From contig JAPMOS010000090.1 in NCBI GenBank assembly GCA_027972325.1, forward strand, positions 62,001 to 126,000: 64,000 nt of DNA, given 5' to 3'. The stretch is from Paratrimastix pyriformis (taxonomy: Eukaryota > Preaxostyla > Paratrimastigidae). The translations under genes were made by a program, and so were the position numbers. Each line of letters starts with the position of its first letter. Within the stretch, counting starts at the first letter, position 1. A model generated the notes under the pieces. It did not search any database. It worked only from the letters and a program-made list of their open reading frames with translations, and was not told the origin of the DNA. Positions 43,706 to 54,253 of the stretch are shown piece after piece.

Positions 43706-44487
43706 GGACCCTGCCCCAACTTCCGCTCCCATCCCCGCCGGCACTGGTTGGGGCTGTTCCCCCGCCCCCGCCACACCTCCGCGTCGATTCGCTCACCGCC
43801 TGGAACTCTTGGACGCCCCCACTGCGCACGTCCAGTCCTGGGGGGGCCACCAACAGCTCGGGCGCGTCGCCCCCGCCCCCCGATGGCATGCCCGTGGACA
43901 CGTCCTCCCACAAGCACCACCACCACCACCACCATCGGCATCACCGGCACCACCGCGAGGGCTCGCCGCGCCACGCGTCGACCTCCCAGCAGCACGCGCA
44001 GCCCATTCTGGGGGCCGCCCCCCCGGGGGCGCCTGCCGGGCCCACCTCGGCCGTCAACGCCAGCCTGGGCGAGGCGGACGGGACGGGCGATGACGATGAC
44101 GACACCATCGAATTGGACCCCGCCACGGCGGGCCTGGAGGGCTCCCGGCACGCGCACCACCACCACGGCAAGCACCATGGCCATCACCACGGTCATCGCC
44201 GCCGCGAGACGCCCACCGCCACCAACGCCCCCGTCCTGTCCGGGCCACCACCACCACCCGTGCAACCACAGGCCCCCAATCTGCCCCTGGCGCCCATCCT
44301 GGGGGCCACCCCGAGCAGCGTCGTCAATGGGCCCCTGCTCCCGCTGCAGGAGCCCCGCGACCGGTTCCAGGCCCTGTGGGGCGGGGCGCCCTTGCTCTCG
44401 CTGGGGCCTCAGTCGCAGCCGATCATCATGCCCCCGACTGCGGGCGTCCCGCGTCGCTCGCCGCCGCCTGGGATGGGCAGTCTGTGA
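41245..44487 (+). CDS. F-box protein with Pro/Gln-rich zinc-knuckle C-terminus
   Basis: The ATG at 41245 starts MPEHQFLAPQTPVFACRNG. DDILFR then joins, across a GTCTGG intron, to ILSNLAFTEFSGIVALLRC and AVSRAFRHASSLLLK, which is a complete F-box. Further exons read FCAEHDLLQRVSPDELSHFI, RRPFWEGLSVFASPGAQSPF and EPELCPLCAFA. A GTCTGT donor there links in frame to AQPAVQQSLPLLQ at 42371, entering a continuous 700-codon exon. This exon has poly-Ala, a CCHC zinc knuckle (CYRCQGLGHVARLCP), long Pro/Gly blocks, PQQTQAMLLYSMAMMGIPAQ, poly-Gln, two His-rich runs and an acidic DDDDD patch. CCHC knuckles bind single-stranded RNA. The F-box and zinc-knuckle parts could be two genes; I favour one because the donor type and phase fit. 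The minus-strand frame across it is a shadow. Confidence 0.55.
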
Positions 44488-45962
44488 GGGAAACGTTAAC
44501 GTTGCCTGGCATGGACAGTCTGTGACCACGACTCTGAGCCGGGAAATGGCTCCTGTTCTTGCTGACTTTGCTGCGACCCTCCTCCTCTTTTCCTTCCCCC
44601 TCCTGGTGATTATTTCGTGGCTCCCACAAAGGCACCTTTGCGCCTCCCATCTTTCCTCTTCTCTCATCCTCCTCGTTCCCCTCCGCTTCGTCCGACTTGA
44701 CTGGGCGAGTCTTCCATCTCTTCTCCGATCCGATTTTTGGTTGGTGTTGTTTTTGATGAGGCTTGTCCGTCAGCCCTCCGATCGTGCCCGCCCCGATACC
44801 CCCCCCACCTCCTTCTCCTTCCCCCACTTCTCACTTCATTATTGGTGGCATGACCCCCCGCCCGCAACTCCGCATCGCCGGATTCCTTCCGCCCATTGGC
44901 GCGGCTTTTCTTTCCCCTCCTTCGTTTCGCCTGCGATCCGGCCTCCCTCCCTCCCTCCCTCCCTCCCCTCCGGCTCCCTTTTTCCTGCGCGGGTGCCACC
45001 CGAGCCACCACCCGTGTTCCCTGCCCGCTTTGGGGCGCAGCTCTCTGCGCCACCCGTCCCCCTCTCCCTTCGACCATGAATCCGCATTTCTTGGGGCGCG
45101 CGTGTCCGCGTCCGCGTCTCTGTGCGTGCGTGTATGCGTTTGACGTGCTGTTGCTGAACGGAAGGCGCGTGTGGTGCCCTTTCCTTTCCCCTGTTCTCTT
45201 TCGTCGGGACGACCAATAAACAAATTTAAAGTGGACCCTCCTCCCCCTCCCTCCTCCACTCCCTCCTCCCCATTCCCCTCCCCTCCTTCTTCCCTCCCCT
45301 CCCCTTCCCCTCGTCATGTAACCAATGCCATTGAGTGGCACGAGTCCTTGCTTCTTTCTTCTCGACTTCCCGCTTTTTTTCCCCTCCGGTTATCTTTTGT
45401 TCCTTGCCTGTGTATTCTCCTCTTCGCTTCTCGGTGCCATTCAAAGCCCCCATTATGGCTGTTGCACGCGCCTTCCGATGCGCCTGCTCCCACTTGGTGC
45501 GGCATCTTCATCTCCTTTATTTTTTCTCCGCCCCGATCACTGCGAGGCTGCCGACCCTCCTCGATCTTCCAGTTATCTATCTATTTCTCCTCCGCCCCGC
45601 TCTCCCGTGGTTGACCGCTTCTTCTCCAGTATGCATCGCTGCCGTGAATGCAGGAGTCCCATCCCCTTGTGCTGTACGTATGCTTTTTTCGGGTCCCGTT
45701 ATTCACCCTCCGATCAGAAAGGGCCAATCAACTCTGCGTTTCCTCCGTTTCCTCTTGCCGGACCGCAGTGGGAAGGGAAGGGCGGGGGGAGCCTATTTCG
45801 AGATGAGGCACGGACCTTTTGTTGCGGCCAAGCATATCCGATTCAACTCCGCCTAGAGAACTGAAAAAGAACCCCCGAAAAGAGGTGGGACTGGGCGCTT
45901 CTTGTTCCTCTAAAACGGCAGCTCACATTTCCGGCGGCCTAGTTTGCTGAACCTGTTCGGCC
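44488..45962. other. intergenic, no gene seen
   Basis: A 1.5 kb stretch dominated by CT-rich sequence (CCCT and CTTT runs at 44935-44965 and 45235-45320). Frames are low complexity. An AATAAA at 45215-45220, just before ACAAATTTAAAG, may end the upstream transcript. Confidence 0.5.
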
Positions 45963-46844
45963 ATGAAGACCACTGCAGAGAAAAGGGCACGCACCGAAAC
46001 GCTCTCTGAGGCTGAGGCTGAGCCTTCCCCTACAGGAGCAGCGGCACCCTCACAAACCCAAGCCCCTTTGGTTCCTGTGGTCGAACAGGCGGATCCAATT
46101 CATCCCCCGGCGCCCACTTCCTTCACGCTTCATCCGATCGGCATCATCCACTCCCCTTACCAGGAGAAATTTGGTATCCCACGCCAACCAGCATTGGCTC
46201 CATCAGCACCTGTTACGTTGACCCTCTTGCCACCTTACAATCACCCCGACTCTGTCCGTGGATTGGAGGGCTTTTCCCACGTGTGGCTGTCCTTCATCTT
46301 CCACGAAACTCTGGTGCGCGGCTGGCATCCTCTGGTCCGCCCGCCTCGTCTTGGAGGCAACACAAAAATTGGCGTGTTTGCAAGTCGTTCGACGCATCGG
46401 CCCAATGGACTTGGACTCTCCCTGGTGGAATTGAAGCACATTGATACGTCGCACAATGGTGTGGTACTTCATCTTGCAGGGGCGGATCTTCTCGATGGCA
46501 CCCCCGTGCTGGACATTAAGCCGTATATTCCCTTTGTAGAGGCCAAACCTGATGCCCGAAGCGGCTTTGTCGACGGCCCCCCAGTCCAGCTGACCGTTCA
46601 ATGGAGCGAGAAGGCGCGAACTGATCTGCAGAAATGGCGGCGTGCGCCTGAGTGGTTGCCCCGGTTGATTGATGAGGTCTTGGCCCAAGACCCACGACCC
46701 GCATACCAGGACGAGCCCCGACGACTCTACGGAGTGCGCCTTGGTGGTTGTAATGTTCGGTTCACTGTTGCTGAAGGTGTGGTCAACGTTGTCGAAGTTA
46801 TTACCCCGGATGCCGCCGAGGTGGCTCAAGGACAACAACTCTGA
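45963..46844 (+). CDS. TRMO: TrmO/TsaA-family tRNA N6-adenosine-37 methyltransferase
   Basis: An intronless gene for 293 residues. After an N-terminal extension of about 55 residues rich in Glu/Ala/Pro, the TrmO fold starts at FTLHPIGIIHSPYQEKFGIP and continues with GLEGFSHVWLSFIFHE, KIGVFASRSTHRPNGLGLSL, ADLLDGTPVLDIKPYIP and YGVRLGGCNVRFTV. In bacteria TrmO uses SAM to methylate t6A37 of tRNA-Thr(GGU); the human homolog does the same for cytosolic tRNA. The RSTHRPN block and the DGTPVLDIKPYIP strand are the family's SAM- and substrate-binding elements. Absence of introns in an intron-dense region allows transfer from bacteria or retroposition, but TrmO is also native to eukaryotes. Confidence 0.85.
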   Translation: MKTTAEKRARTETLSEAEAEPSPTGAAAPSQTQAPLVPVVEQADPIHPPAPTSFTLHPIGIIHSPYQEKFGIPRQPALAPSAPVTLTLLPPYNHPDSVRGLEGFSHVWLSFIFHETLVRGWHPLVRPPRLGGNTKIGVFASRSTHRPNGLGLSLVELKHIDTSHNGVVLHLAGADLLDGTPVLDIKPYIPFVEAKPDARSGFVDGPPVQLTVQWSEKARTDLQKWRRAPEWLPRLIDEVLAQDPRPAYQDEPRRLYGVRLGGCNVRFTVAEGVVNVVEVITPDAAEVAQGQQL

Positions 46845-46972
46845 ATTGTTGCTGCCTTGTTTTTAAGAGAAGCATCGAAACTCTGATTCTGACTTCCACG
46901 ATTGTGATCTGGCGAGCTGGCGAGATTTTGGCCCCTGAAAAGCTTGACAGGTCATGGACGACGGGGTGAAAA

Positions 46973-48789
46973 ATGCCGCCGAAGATGAAGAAAGTCGTTC
47001 GGAGTGAAGAGGAGGAAGGCGAAGAGAAGGCGCCAGACCTGATTCTGGGTGACAATGCACCAGCTGATGAGAACCCATCAGATTTAGTTCGCAAGGAAGG
47101 CGACGAAGATGAGCCGGAAGGTGCGACCGGAGGTCTGCTCATTGTGTGTCGATGCTCTTCGCTCCTTCTGTGCTCTTCTTGTTTTCTTCGCATAAATCCC
47201 GACTCGCATTCTGATTTCCTGTGTTATCTTTCATTCCACCACCACCACCAATTGTCGCTCCATCGCACAGAATCCCAACAAGTGGATCAGCCAGGACCTG
47301 CCGAGCAGCAAAATGAAGGGGCTGGAGCTTCTGGTGAGCCAGCCAACCCACCCGCACCTGAACCTGCAGATAGCAAGAATACCCCACCCGATGTGCCCCG
47401 TGGCGGTCGGTTCTATTTTCATGATGACCGGTTGGAAGGCGAGGCTATCACACAGCAGCCCATTCAGTCTGTTTCGCACCTTCCGCTCTTCGCATGTTTC
47501 TACCATTCTCCATTTCACCGCACGGTCAGGTCGGCATCTTCGTCGCCGCTTGATTCTCAATGGTCGCATGACCTCTGTGATGTGATCAACTCTGATGTTC
47601 CCCCGCCACAGCGTGGTGGCCGCGGACCGCGTGGGGTCTGCAATTCTGTTGCTGTCTCCACGGGGTCATCACCTCTCCGCTTTCCCCCCGCACGCAGCTC
47701 CGCCGCAGGTGGCACGCGAACCCTGCCGTCGAGGATCCTTCCACCCAGCCACCATCTGCTCCCAATGCGGCCACCGGTGTTGCTGGTGCCACGGCAGCCC
47801 CGGCAGCCCCGGTCCTGCTCCCAGCCCCGGTCCCTGGCCCTTCCCGATTCCACACCCGGGGCCCCTTCCATCCGGCTGCCCATCCCGGGCCAGCCCCCCA
47901 GGTGGGCCCGGCTGAGCAGGGCGCCCAACTAGTCCCGCCCCAGCAGCAGCAACAGGCGCGTTTCGTCCCAAATCCGCGACCCCGTGGCCCTCCCGCGCGA
48001 TTCCCCCAGCAGCAACAGGCGGGGCCATTCCCACACAACCCCCGTTTCCAACCCCAGCAACAACAACTACCGCCTCCACAACAACAACAACAACAACAAC
48101 AACAGCAGCAGCAGCAGCAGCAGCCATTCCGACAACGGCGCCCGTTTGGCGGGCGACCTGCCGCGGTGCCCCAGCAGCAGCAGCAGCAACAGCCTCCCCA
48201 GCCCCAACAAATCCCCGCTCCTGCTCCGGCTGCTCCCCAACAGCAGCAGCCCGTGCGGCAGCGGCAATGGCCGCAGCAGCAGCAGCAGCAGCAGATCCCG
48301 CCGCCAGCCCCCGTCCAGCAGCAGCAGTACCCGCCTCAAGCCCAGCCACAGCCCCAGCCCCACCCCTGGTTCCGCCCCCCACGCGCCTCCGTCCCCCCGG
48401 CAGACAGCGCCGTTATGATGCTCGCTGCGGGGGCCGAGCTGCCCCAACCCCACTTGCCCTTGCCCACCGGGTTCCCCATGTACCCCCAGCCCCAGATGCA
48501 GATGCAGATGCAGATGCCCTACCCGGGTTATGTTGCCCCCCCGGCCCCATACCCCACCGGATATGTCCCCCCGGCGCCCTTCCCCTATCTGGCTCCAACA
48601 GGCTATGGCCCCTCGTACCCGCGGAACCCCGCCCCCGGTTACGCACCCGCCGCTGGGGAACAGCAGCAGCAACCACAGAAACCCGCCCCGGCTGCCACCC
48701 GCAAAGTGGCCTTCAATCCGCGCGCCCAGCCCTTCGTCCCTGGGGGCCCGAAACAACAGCAGCAACAGCCTGAAGCCGCCGCGGAATGA
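46973..48789 (+). CDS. CASC3: Barentsz/CASC3-like exon-junction-complex protein
   Basis: MPPKMKKVVRSEEEEGEEK opens an acidic N-terminus. A GTCTGC intron leads to an exon ending in the SELOR/Btz core, DVPRGGRFYFHDDRLEGEA; SQWSHDL and PPPQRGGRGPRGV follow in later exons. These match the two halves of the eIF4A3-binding domain (G-x-FF-x-HD-x-R, then W-x-HD). From about 47695 one frame runs to the stop: Pro/Ala-rich, then long poly-Gln blocks with RRPFGGRPA-type Arg/Gly patches, a Met-Gln repeat, a Tyr/Pro/Gly-rich section and, near the end, KVAFNPRAQPFVPGG. Barentsz clamps eIF4A3 on spliced mRNA and links the complex to translation or decay. The middle exon boundaries are approximate. Confidence 0.7.
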
Positions 48790-49136
48790 GTCTGGTAACC
48801 CCCCCACCCTGCGTGGGGGGATGGCCACACACCCAGGGGTCTTGACGCCACCAGCCTCGTTTGGTGGCTGCGGACCTAACCTTTGAGGGGACGAGGATCC
48901 CTCCCCGGATATGTGAGCACATCCCGGAGACCGCCGTGTGCTTGGGGGAATGAGGCGGTCGCGGCACTGGCCCTCCCCCCCTCCGACCTCCCGTCGGCGG
49001 CTGTAATTCCCATTCCCTGTTCGATTACCCCGCCCTGCCTGTTCAGCATGCACGCCGCTTGTTCGGATTAACAACCGAAATCAGCAGCGCATACCATGCC
49101 GGAGTGTGGTGGGAGGGGGGAGGGGGGAGGGGGACG
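48790..49136. other. intergenic between convergent genes, no gene seen
   Basis: About 350 bp of 3' flank, with a GGGGGAGGG stretch at 49108-49132 next to the methyltransferase stop. No frame of note. Confidence 0.5.
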
Positions 49137-49751
49137 CTATGGCTTGCGTGCCATGACACAGATCCACCTTCCATTCCGCCTGGTGACCACATCGCAAAAC
49201 CCGGCCTCCTCGAGCTGTTCGCGAAGCTCCTCAACTGTGTAAATGGTCATCGGGACCACCCGTGCCAAGGATCCTCCGTCCTTCGGGCGAGAAAGCTCGT
49301 TGCCAATCACGAACGTGGCCCCCGATGCAGCTACCCGGGCAATCTCGCGGAACGATCCTGAGGGCCAGAAGTAGATCGTGTCAAAGGCGGTCACCAGGTT
49401 GAAGGTCCCATCGGCGTACGGAAGGTGGGCAACGTCCGCAACACGAAGATCTAAACGGCCCGATTTTACGGCAGCACGATTGTACTGCCCCGATCGTTCG
49501 ATGCTGGCCTCTGAATAGTCAGCGCCAAATACCCGTGCCTTGGGAAACATTGTGAGGAGATGGGCAATGTTGTGTCCGCCGCCGCAACCCACATCTAAAG
49601 CCACGCGTGGTTCCTGGATCATCGCGCTGGGGAGATGGGAGAATACCCACCGCGAATGCTTCTCGTGGCAGAGATTCATCATCCTCATGAAAACTTGGCC
49701 GCAACAGGTCCGTTGGAGTTTTTGTAAGTTCGAGAGAACACGTGAAAACAT
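49137..49751 (-). CDS. class I SAM-dependent methyltransferase
   Basis: A single exon of 204 codons from the ATG at 49751. MMNLCHEKHSRWVFSHL precedes motif I, VALDVGCGGGHNIAHLL. Then come ARVFGADYSEASIERS (acidic ribose-binding loop), LDLRVADVAHLPYADGTFNL and VTAFDTIYFWPSGSFREIAR, RVAASGATFVIGNELS and a C-terminal TVEELREQLEEAGFCDVVTR. The combination of DTIYFWPS with a small-molecule-type fold is typical of bacterial and archaeal UbiE-like enzymes; the substrate cannot be inferred. It lacks introns, unlike its neighbours, so acquisition from prokaryotes is possible. An upstream in-frame extension to 49868 lacks family similarity, so the internal start is preferred. Confidence 0.75.
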   Translation of the reverse strand: MFSRVLSNLQKLQRTCCGQVFMRMMNLCHEKHSRWVFSHLPSAMIQEPRVALDVGCGGGHNIAHLLTMFPKARVFGADYSEASIERSGQYNRAAVKSGRLDLRVADVAHLPYADGTFNLVTAFDTIYFWPSGSFREIARVAASGATFVIGNELSRPKDGGSLARVVPMTIYTVEELREQLEEAGFCDVVTRRNGRWICVMARKP

Positions 49752-49964
49752 CACAGCAGCAGCGGTTGGAACCTCCAGGAGCAGTGTCCCACCATGCCGG
49801 GGCACCCAGTTGACATGTGGGTAGGCAATACACCACCACAAACGCTCATGTGGGTCGGCCGAGCCCAACGCACACTCTCTTCGCCGCTCTTACCGAACAT
49901 TTTCTGGTTTGAGCAGTTTCCGATCCTCGCAAAGACGCGCCAAGCCACCACATATTCGCCAATT

Positions 49965-52295
49965 TTACAATGGGAGAAATAATAGGAGGGAGGGGAGGGG
50001 AGGGAGGGAGGGGGAGGGAGGGAGGGGAGGGGGGAGGGAGGGAGGGATGTCGTGGAGGACGCAGTGGCACCCACCACCGCGGCCCGTCGACTCGGCCTCA
50101 TCCTCCCGGGAGACATCGTCGATCATCACCAGGCTGGCTGGGGCGGCCGCGAAGAGCCTGCCGTACCCCACGGTGGGAAACCCCCAACCACCACCGAGAA
50201 GGAGGGTTATTCCCTGCAGGAACGGAATGTCAAGCACACGTTTACGTACACGGGGCACACGGGGCACACCGCAGGCACATGCAATGTCACCCATTCCTGT
50301 CACGGCTACGGGGCGCTCGCTGCTGCAACACCGAAAAGCGGAACAAGAGCGTGTGCACCCTGACCGCCACCCGGCCGGCCTGCTCGCCCGGGGCGTTCGG
50401 GTCCAGCGTGGGGCCCCTGGCCCGCCTGGCGCGCCCACCACGCAGCCGCCGCGGCCCCCAAGCGGCCACACGCCCGCATGGCCACACCCCGAACATACGC
50501 CTCCCACACCCCAGAGGGGCGGGCCTTCTGCGGTATGTGGGGTCGAGCATCTCGATGGGGTTGCCCTTGATGCGAAGCTCCTCCAGCCGGGGGAACCTCC
50601 GCAGCCCGGCCGTCGTGCGGATGTTGTTCTCGGTGATGACCAGCCGCCGCAGCTCGGGCATCGCGGGCAGGTCCTAGAAAGGGGGGGTGTGGAATGGAGG
50701 GAGGGTCGGGGAGGGGGGGATGGGGGGGGGGGGGGGGGGGGCGGTGGCCGGATGAGATCGGACGTGCTGGATGTGAAGTGTGGCGGTCTGATGGCGTGCG
50801 GCGGTGTGACGTGCGGCGGGGCGGCGAGGTGGCACGCGGCCATGGTGCGAGGTGAAGGGAAACTACCACCATCACCACCAGATGGTGGCGTGTTGTCGCT
50901 GAGGGGGCGGCTGATGTGAGAATGCGCCCCGATCGGCATGAATACTCCTCGCGGCCAACACTCGCCGGGGCAGGCCCTCACGGCCAGCAGGCCGCATGGG
51001 AGGTGGGGTGGGGTGGAGATGCCCGGGGTGAGGTGGCCAAGAGCGATCGCGGAGAGGCAAATCGTGGAATGCGCGCGTCGGGGGGATGAGCGAATGAGGC
51101 CGATACCCATGGTGTGGCTCACGCCCAGGGTCATATGAGCGTAATGTCCCCATCCTGGATGACACCCGACCGATGGTGCGTGCGGACCGCGAAGGAGGCC
51201 ACCTCGTTTCGGCTCATGTCCATGACCTGCAGCCGGGGCAGGGTGATCCCCCGGAGGGCCCCGATCCCGTTGTCGGTGACCACCAGGTGCTCGCACTGGG
51301 CCAGGTTGCCCAGCAGGGCCAGGAAGTTGGGCCGCTGGTACTCGTGGTACAGGTCCTGGTAACTCAGGTTGAGCTTCTGGAGCGAAGGAAGTGGGGGGGA
51401 GGGGAGGGGGGTTGAGACGGGGGGATGGAGACGGTGACGATGATGAAGACGGGGGGCGATGAAGACGGGGGCGATGGAACTGGAGGAGGGACCTTGACCG
51501 TGCGGAAGGAGGTCCAGTCCCGGGGTTTGATGACCTGCTTCAGGTGGTCCGGGAAGTCGGGATCGTAACACTGAGGGAACTTATCCGGGGGGGCTATCGA
51601 CCGGGGGTTGGGTGAGCTGGGGGTGGGGTGGCATCGAATGGGGTGGAGCAGACGCATGCGAACAGTGGGGGCAATGGGGTCATACTTTGGGGCCACAACC
51701 CGGGTCTTGCCGGGCTCGGACACCAGGGGCACAATCAGATCGAAAGAGGCCTGAGGGAGAGGGATGGTCCGGGTGAGAAGGGATCGAAACCGAACGGACT
51801 TTGGGTTCCTCGTCCGGGGCTGGTTGGACAGCCGTCACCTCGGCCGGTGGGACGGTCACTTCAGGGTTGGGGGAGACGGGCTCAGCGGGAAGGGAGGGGT
51901 TGGAGGTTGTGGGTCGCTCGTCAGGGGGGAGATGCGTGGTTGAAGACGATACATGGGTTTGTGCTGTAGGTGGAGCAGAGGTTTGAGCCGGTACAGGAGG
52001 CGGTTCAGGGTGGCTGGTGGGGGTGGATGATTTACCGGCGGAAAGAGTGGATTCGGAGACCAGATCCTTTGACTTGGGGAGTTCTTCGAGCTGGTGATTC
52101 ATATCAGGATCTTTCCTTTCGTCCTGCTCCTGCTCCTCCGCATCCTGCAGCGGGGATGCATCTTTTGCCTCGGGAGCATGGCTGTTTTCCGAAATCAACG
52201 AATTGTCAGGTGAAGGAGGAGCGGGCAAAGTGTCCTTCTGTTGCAGGACGCCTGGTTCGGGCAGGGCCGGCTCGTCGTCCTCCAGCTTGGAAAGA
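49965..52295 (-). CDS. leucine-rich repeat protein with Pro/Ser/Glu-rich N-terminus
   Basis: A multi-exon gene divergent from RPL3. The exon from about 52288 encodes [18 protein letters not shown] and a disordered acidic/Pro stretch, ending in PDEEPK at a GTCCGT donor. Next come [38 protein letters not shown] and [10 protein letters not shown], then LRRs: [75 protein letters not shown] and [20 protein letters not shown] cap-like segment, [20 protein letters not shown], lies at about 50070-50140. SDS22-like repeats of this kind mediate protein binding and are common in ciliary and phosphatase-regulatory proteins; no family is named. Several introns carry poly-C runs (coding strand), the largest at 50721-50741. 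Confidence 0.65.
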
Positions 52296-52374
52296 AAGCC
52301 TCTCGAATTTTGCCAATTGCTCCCCGGCTTGCTTAACCCCCTTTAGCCCGCCTTTCCGGAAAGAAAAAAAAGCG

Positions 52375-53657
52375 ATGTCTCACCGCAAGTTCGAAGCCCC
52401 CCGCCACGGCCACCTTGGCTTCCTGCCCAAGAAGCGCGCCGCCTCCCACCGCGGCCACATTCGTTCCTTCCCTAAGGACGACCAGTCCCAGAAGCCCCAC
52501 CTCACTGCCTTCATCGGCTACAAGGCTGGCATGACCCACGTCATCCGCGAGTACGAGGGTGCAAAGGCCGTCAAGAAGGAGGCCTGCGAGGCTGTCACCA
52601 TCCTTGAGTGCCCCCCCATGGTTGTCTGCGGTGTTGTTGGTTACATCGAGACTCCCCGTGGTCTCCGCACCCTGGTCACCGTCTGGGCCAAGTCCCTCTC
52701 TGAGGGTGTGAAGCGTTGCTTCTACAAGCGCTGGTACAAGTCGAAGCAAAAGTGCTTCTCGTCCTACGTCAAGTCCTATGACGAGTCCCACAAGAAGCAG
52801 CTGGAGCGCATCAAGAAGTACTGCACCGTCGTCCGCGTCCTCGCCAACACCCAGATGAACCTTCTCCGCTTCGGCCAGAAGAAGTCCCACATCATGGAGA
52901 TTCAGGTTTGTTTATCAATTCCACAAAGTCACTCATTCCATTGTCTTCCCCACAATTATAGGTCAACGGTGGCTCTGTTGCCCAGAAGGTTGACTTCGCC
53001 TATGACCTCTTCGAGAAGACCGTCAACGTCCACGACCTCTTCCACGTTGAGGAGGACATCGATATCATTGGTGTCACTCGCGGCCACGGTGTTCAGGGTG
53101 TCACTGCCCGTTTCGGCACTCGCCGTCTGCCCCGCAAGACCCACAAGGGTCTCCGGAAGGTTGCCTGCATTGGTGCCTGGCATCCTGCCCGTGTTTCCTG
53201 GACCGTTGCCCGCGCTGGCCAGTATGGGTCCGTTTTCAGGCATTCCTTATCCATTCTTATCTCATGGTTTTTGTTCTTTAGCTACTTCCACCGCACTGAG
53301 TTCGGCAAGAAGATCTACCGCATGGGCAAGGCTGAGGATCTCGCCAAGGCCGGTATGACTGAGGCCGATCTGACCGAGAAGTCCATCACCCCCCTTGGTG
53401 GCTTCAAGCACTACGGTGTCATTCGCAACGATTGGGTCATGCTCAAGGGCTGCGTCATGGGTGCCCGCAAGCGTGTCATCACCCTCCGCAAGTCCCTCCA
53501 CCCTGTTAACCCCAACGACAAGCCGACCGTCATTAAGTTCATTGATACCTCCAGCAAGTTCGGCCACGGCCGCTTCCAGACCTACGCCGAGAAGGAGCGC
53601 CAGTTCACCGTTGGCAAGCCCGAGAAGGAGGAGGCCCCCATGGAGACTGTTGCTTAA
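52375..53657 (+). CDS. RPL3: 60S ribosomal protein L3
   Basis: Three exons (52375-52905, 52962-53227, 53282-53657) encode 390 residues, normal for eukaryotic uL3. [20 protein letters not shown] is the universal start. The W-loop region [20 protein letters not shown] and [20 protein letters not shown] are conserved, including the His of WHPARV that is modified in yeast. The C-terminus, [19 protein letters not shown], also fits. uL3 sits at the base of the peptidyl-transferase and factor-binding region. Codon use is strongly biased to C-ending codons compared with neighbouring genes, as expected for high expression. The donors are GTTTGT and GTCCGT, so even this conserved gene uses the GTCYG form. 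A CT-rich promoter is shared with the divergent LRR gene. Confidence 0.97.
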
Positions 53658-54253
53658 ACTCCTTCCGCCTTGTGCTTGGGGATTCTTGTTGGGCAGGCCT
53701 TCTTTCCCTTGTCCGGCTTGATTTCTCCTCGCTTTCGAACATGTTCCTGGAAAGGCTCGACATTCTTTTACCTGCTTTTCTCCTGGCTGGTGAGGGTGGG
53801 CGAAAAGGAAAAGGGGAGGCGAGGAACAAGCATAAGTCTCTATCCCTCGTGCAGCAAGACTCCCCGATTGGCAGCACAGTGTGCGGAGCGGGGGGGCGTT
53901 TCGCATGGTCATCAGGGCTTGGGCGTCGCGCACGAGCTCTGTGGCGAAGGAGGGGAGGCACTGTTGGAGGCACAGGCGGATCTCAGGCGGGGAGGCCGGG
54001 GTGGCCCGAGAGGACAACCGGGACCACGCGGCGGGGTTGGGCGCCATTCCTTGGTCATTCGGCGAAGTGCTTTCGATCGGTTCAAATACAGCGCGGTGTA
54101 TTCTATTTCCAAGACAGTACTGGGAGGTGTCTTGTTCATCAATCATCGATCGTCATGTAAGAGGAGTGTTCATTGTATGTCATTGCGTCAGCCTGCCATG
54201 CCCTTTTTTTGACAGCGGCCGGAAGAAATTTTCGAACTCCGTTGGGAGCCGCG
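53658..54253. other. intergenic, no gene seen
   Basis: The 3' flank of RPL3 and promoter region of ALG10. No convincing coding frame. Confidence 0.5.

Noticed and set aside
42226-44667. 813-codon minus-strand open frame
   Set aside because: Antisense to the zinc-knuckle exon. It is Gly/Arg-rich, lacks domains, and is explained by high GC and biased codons on the plus strand.
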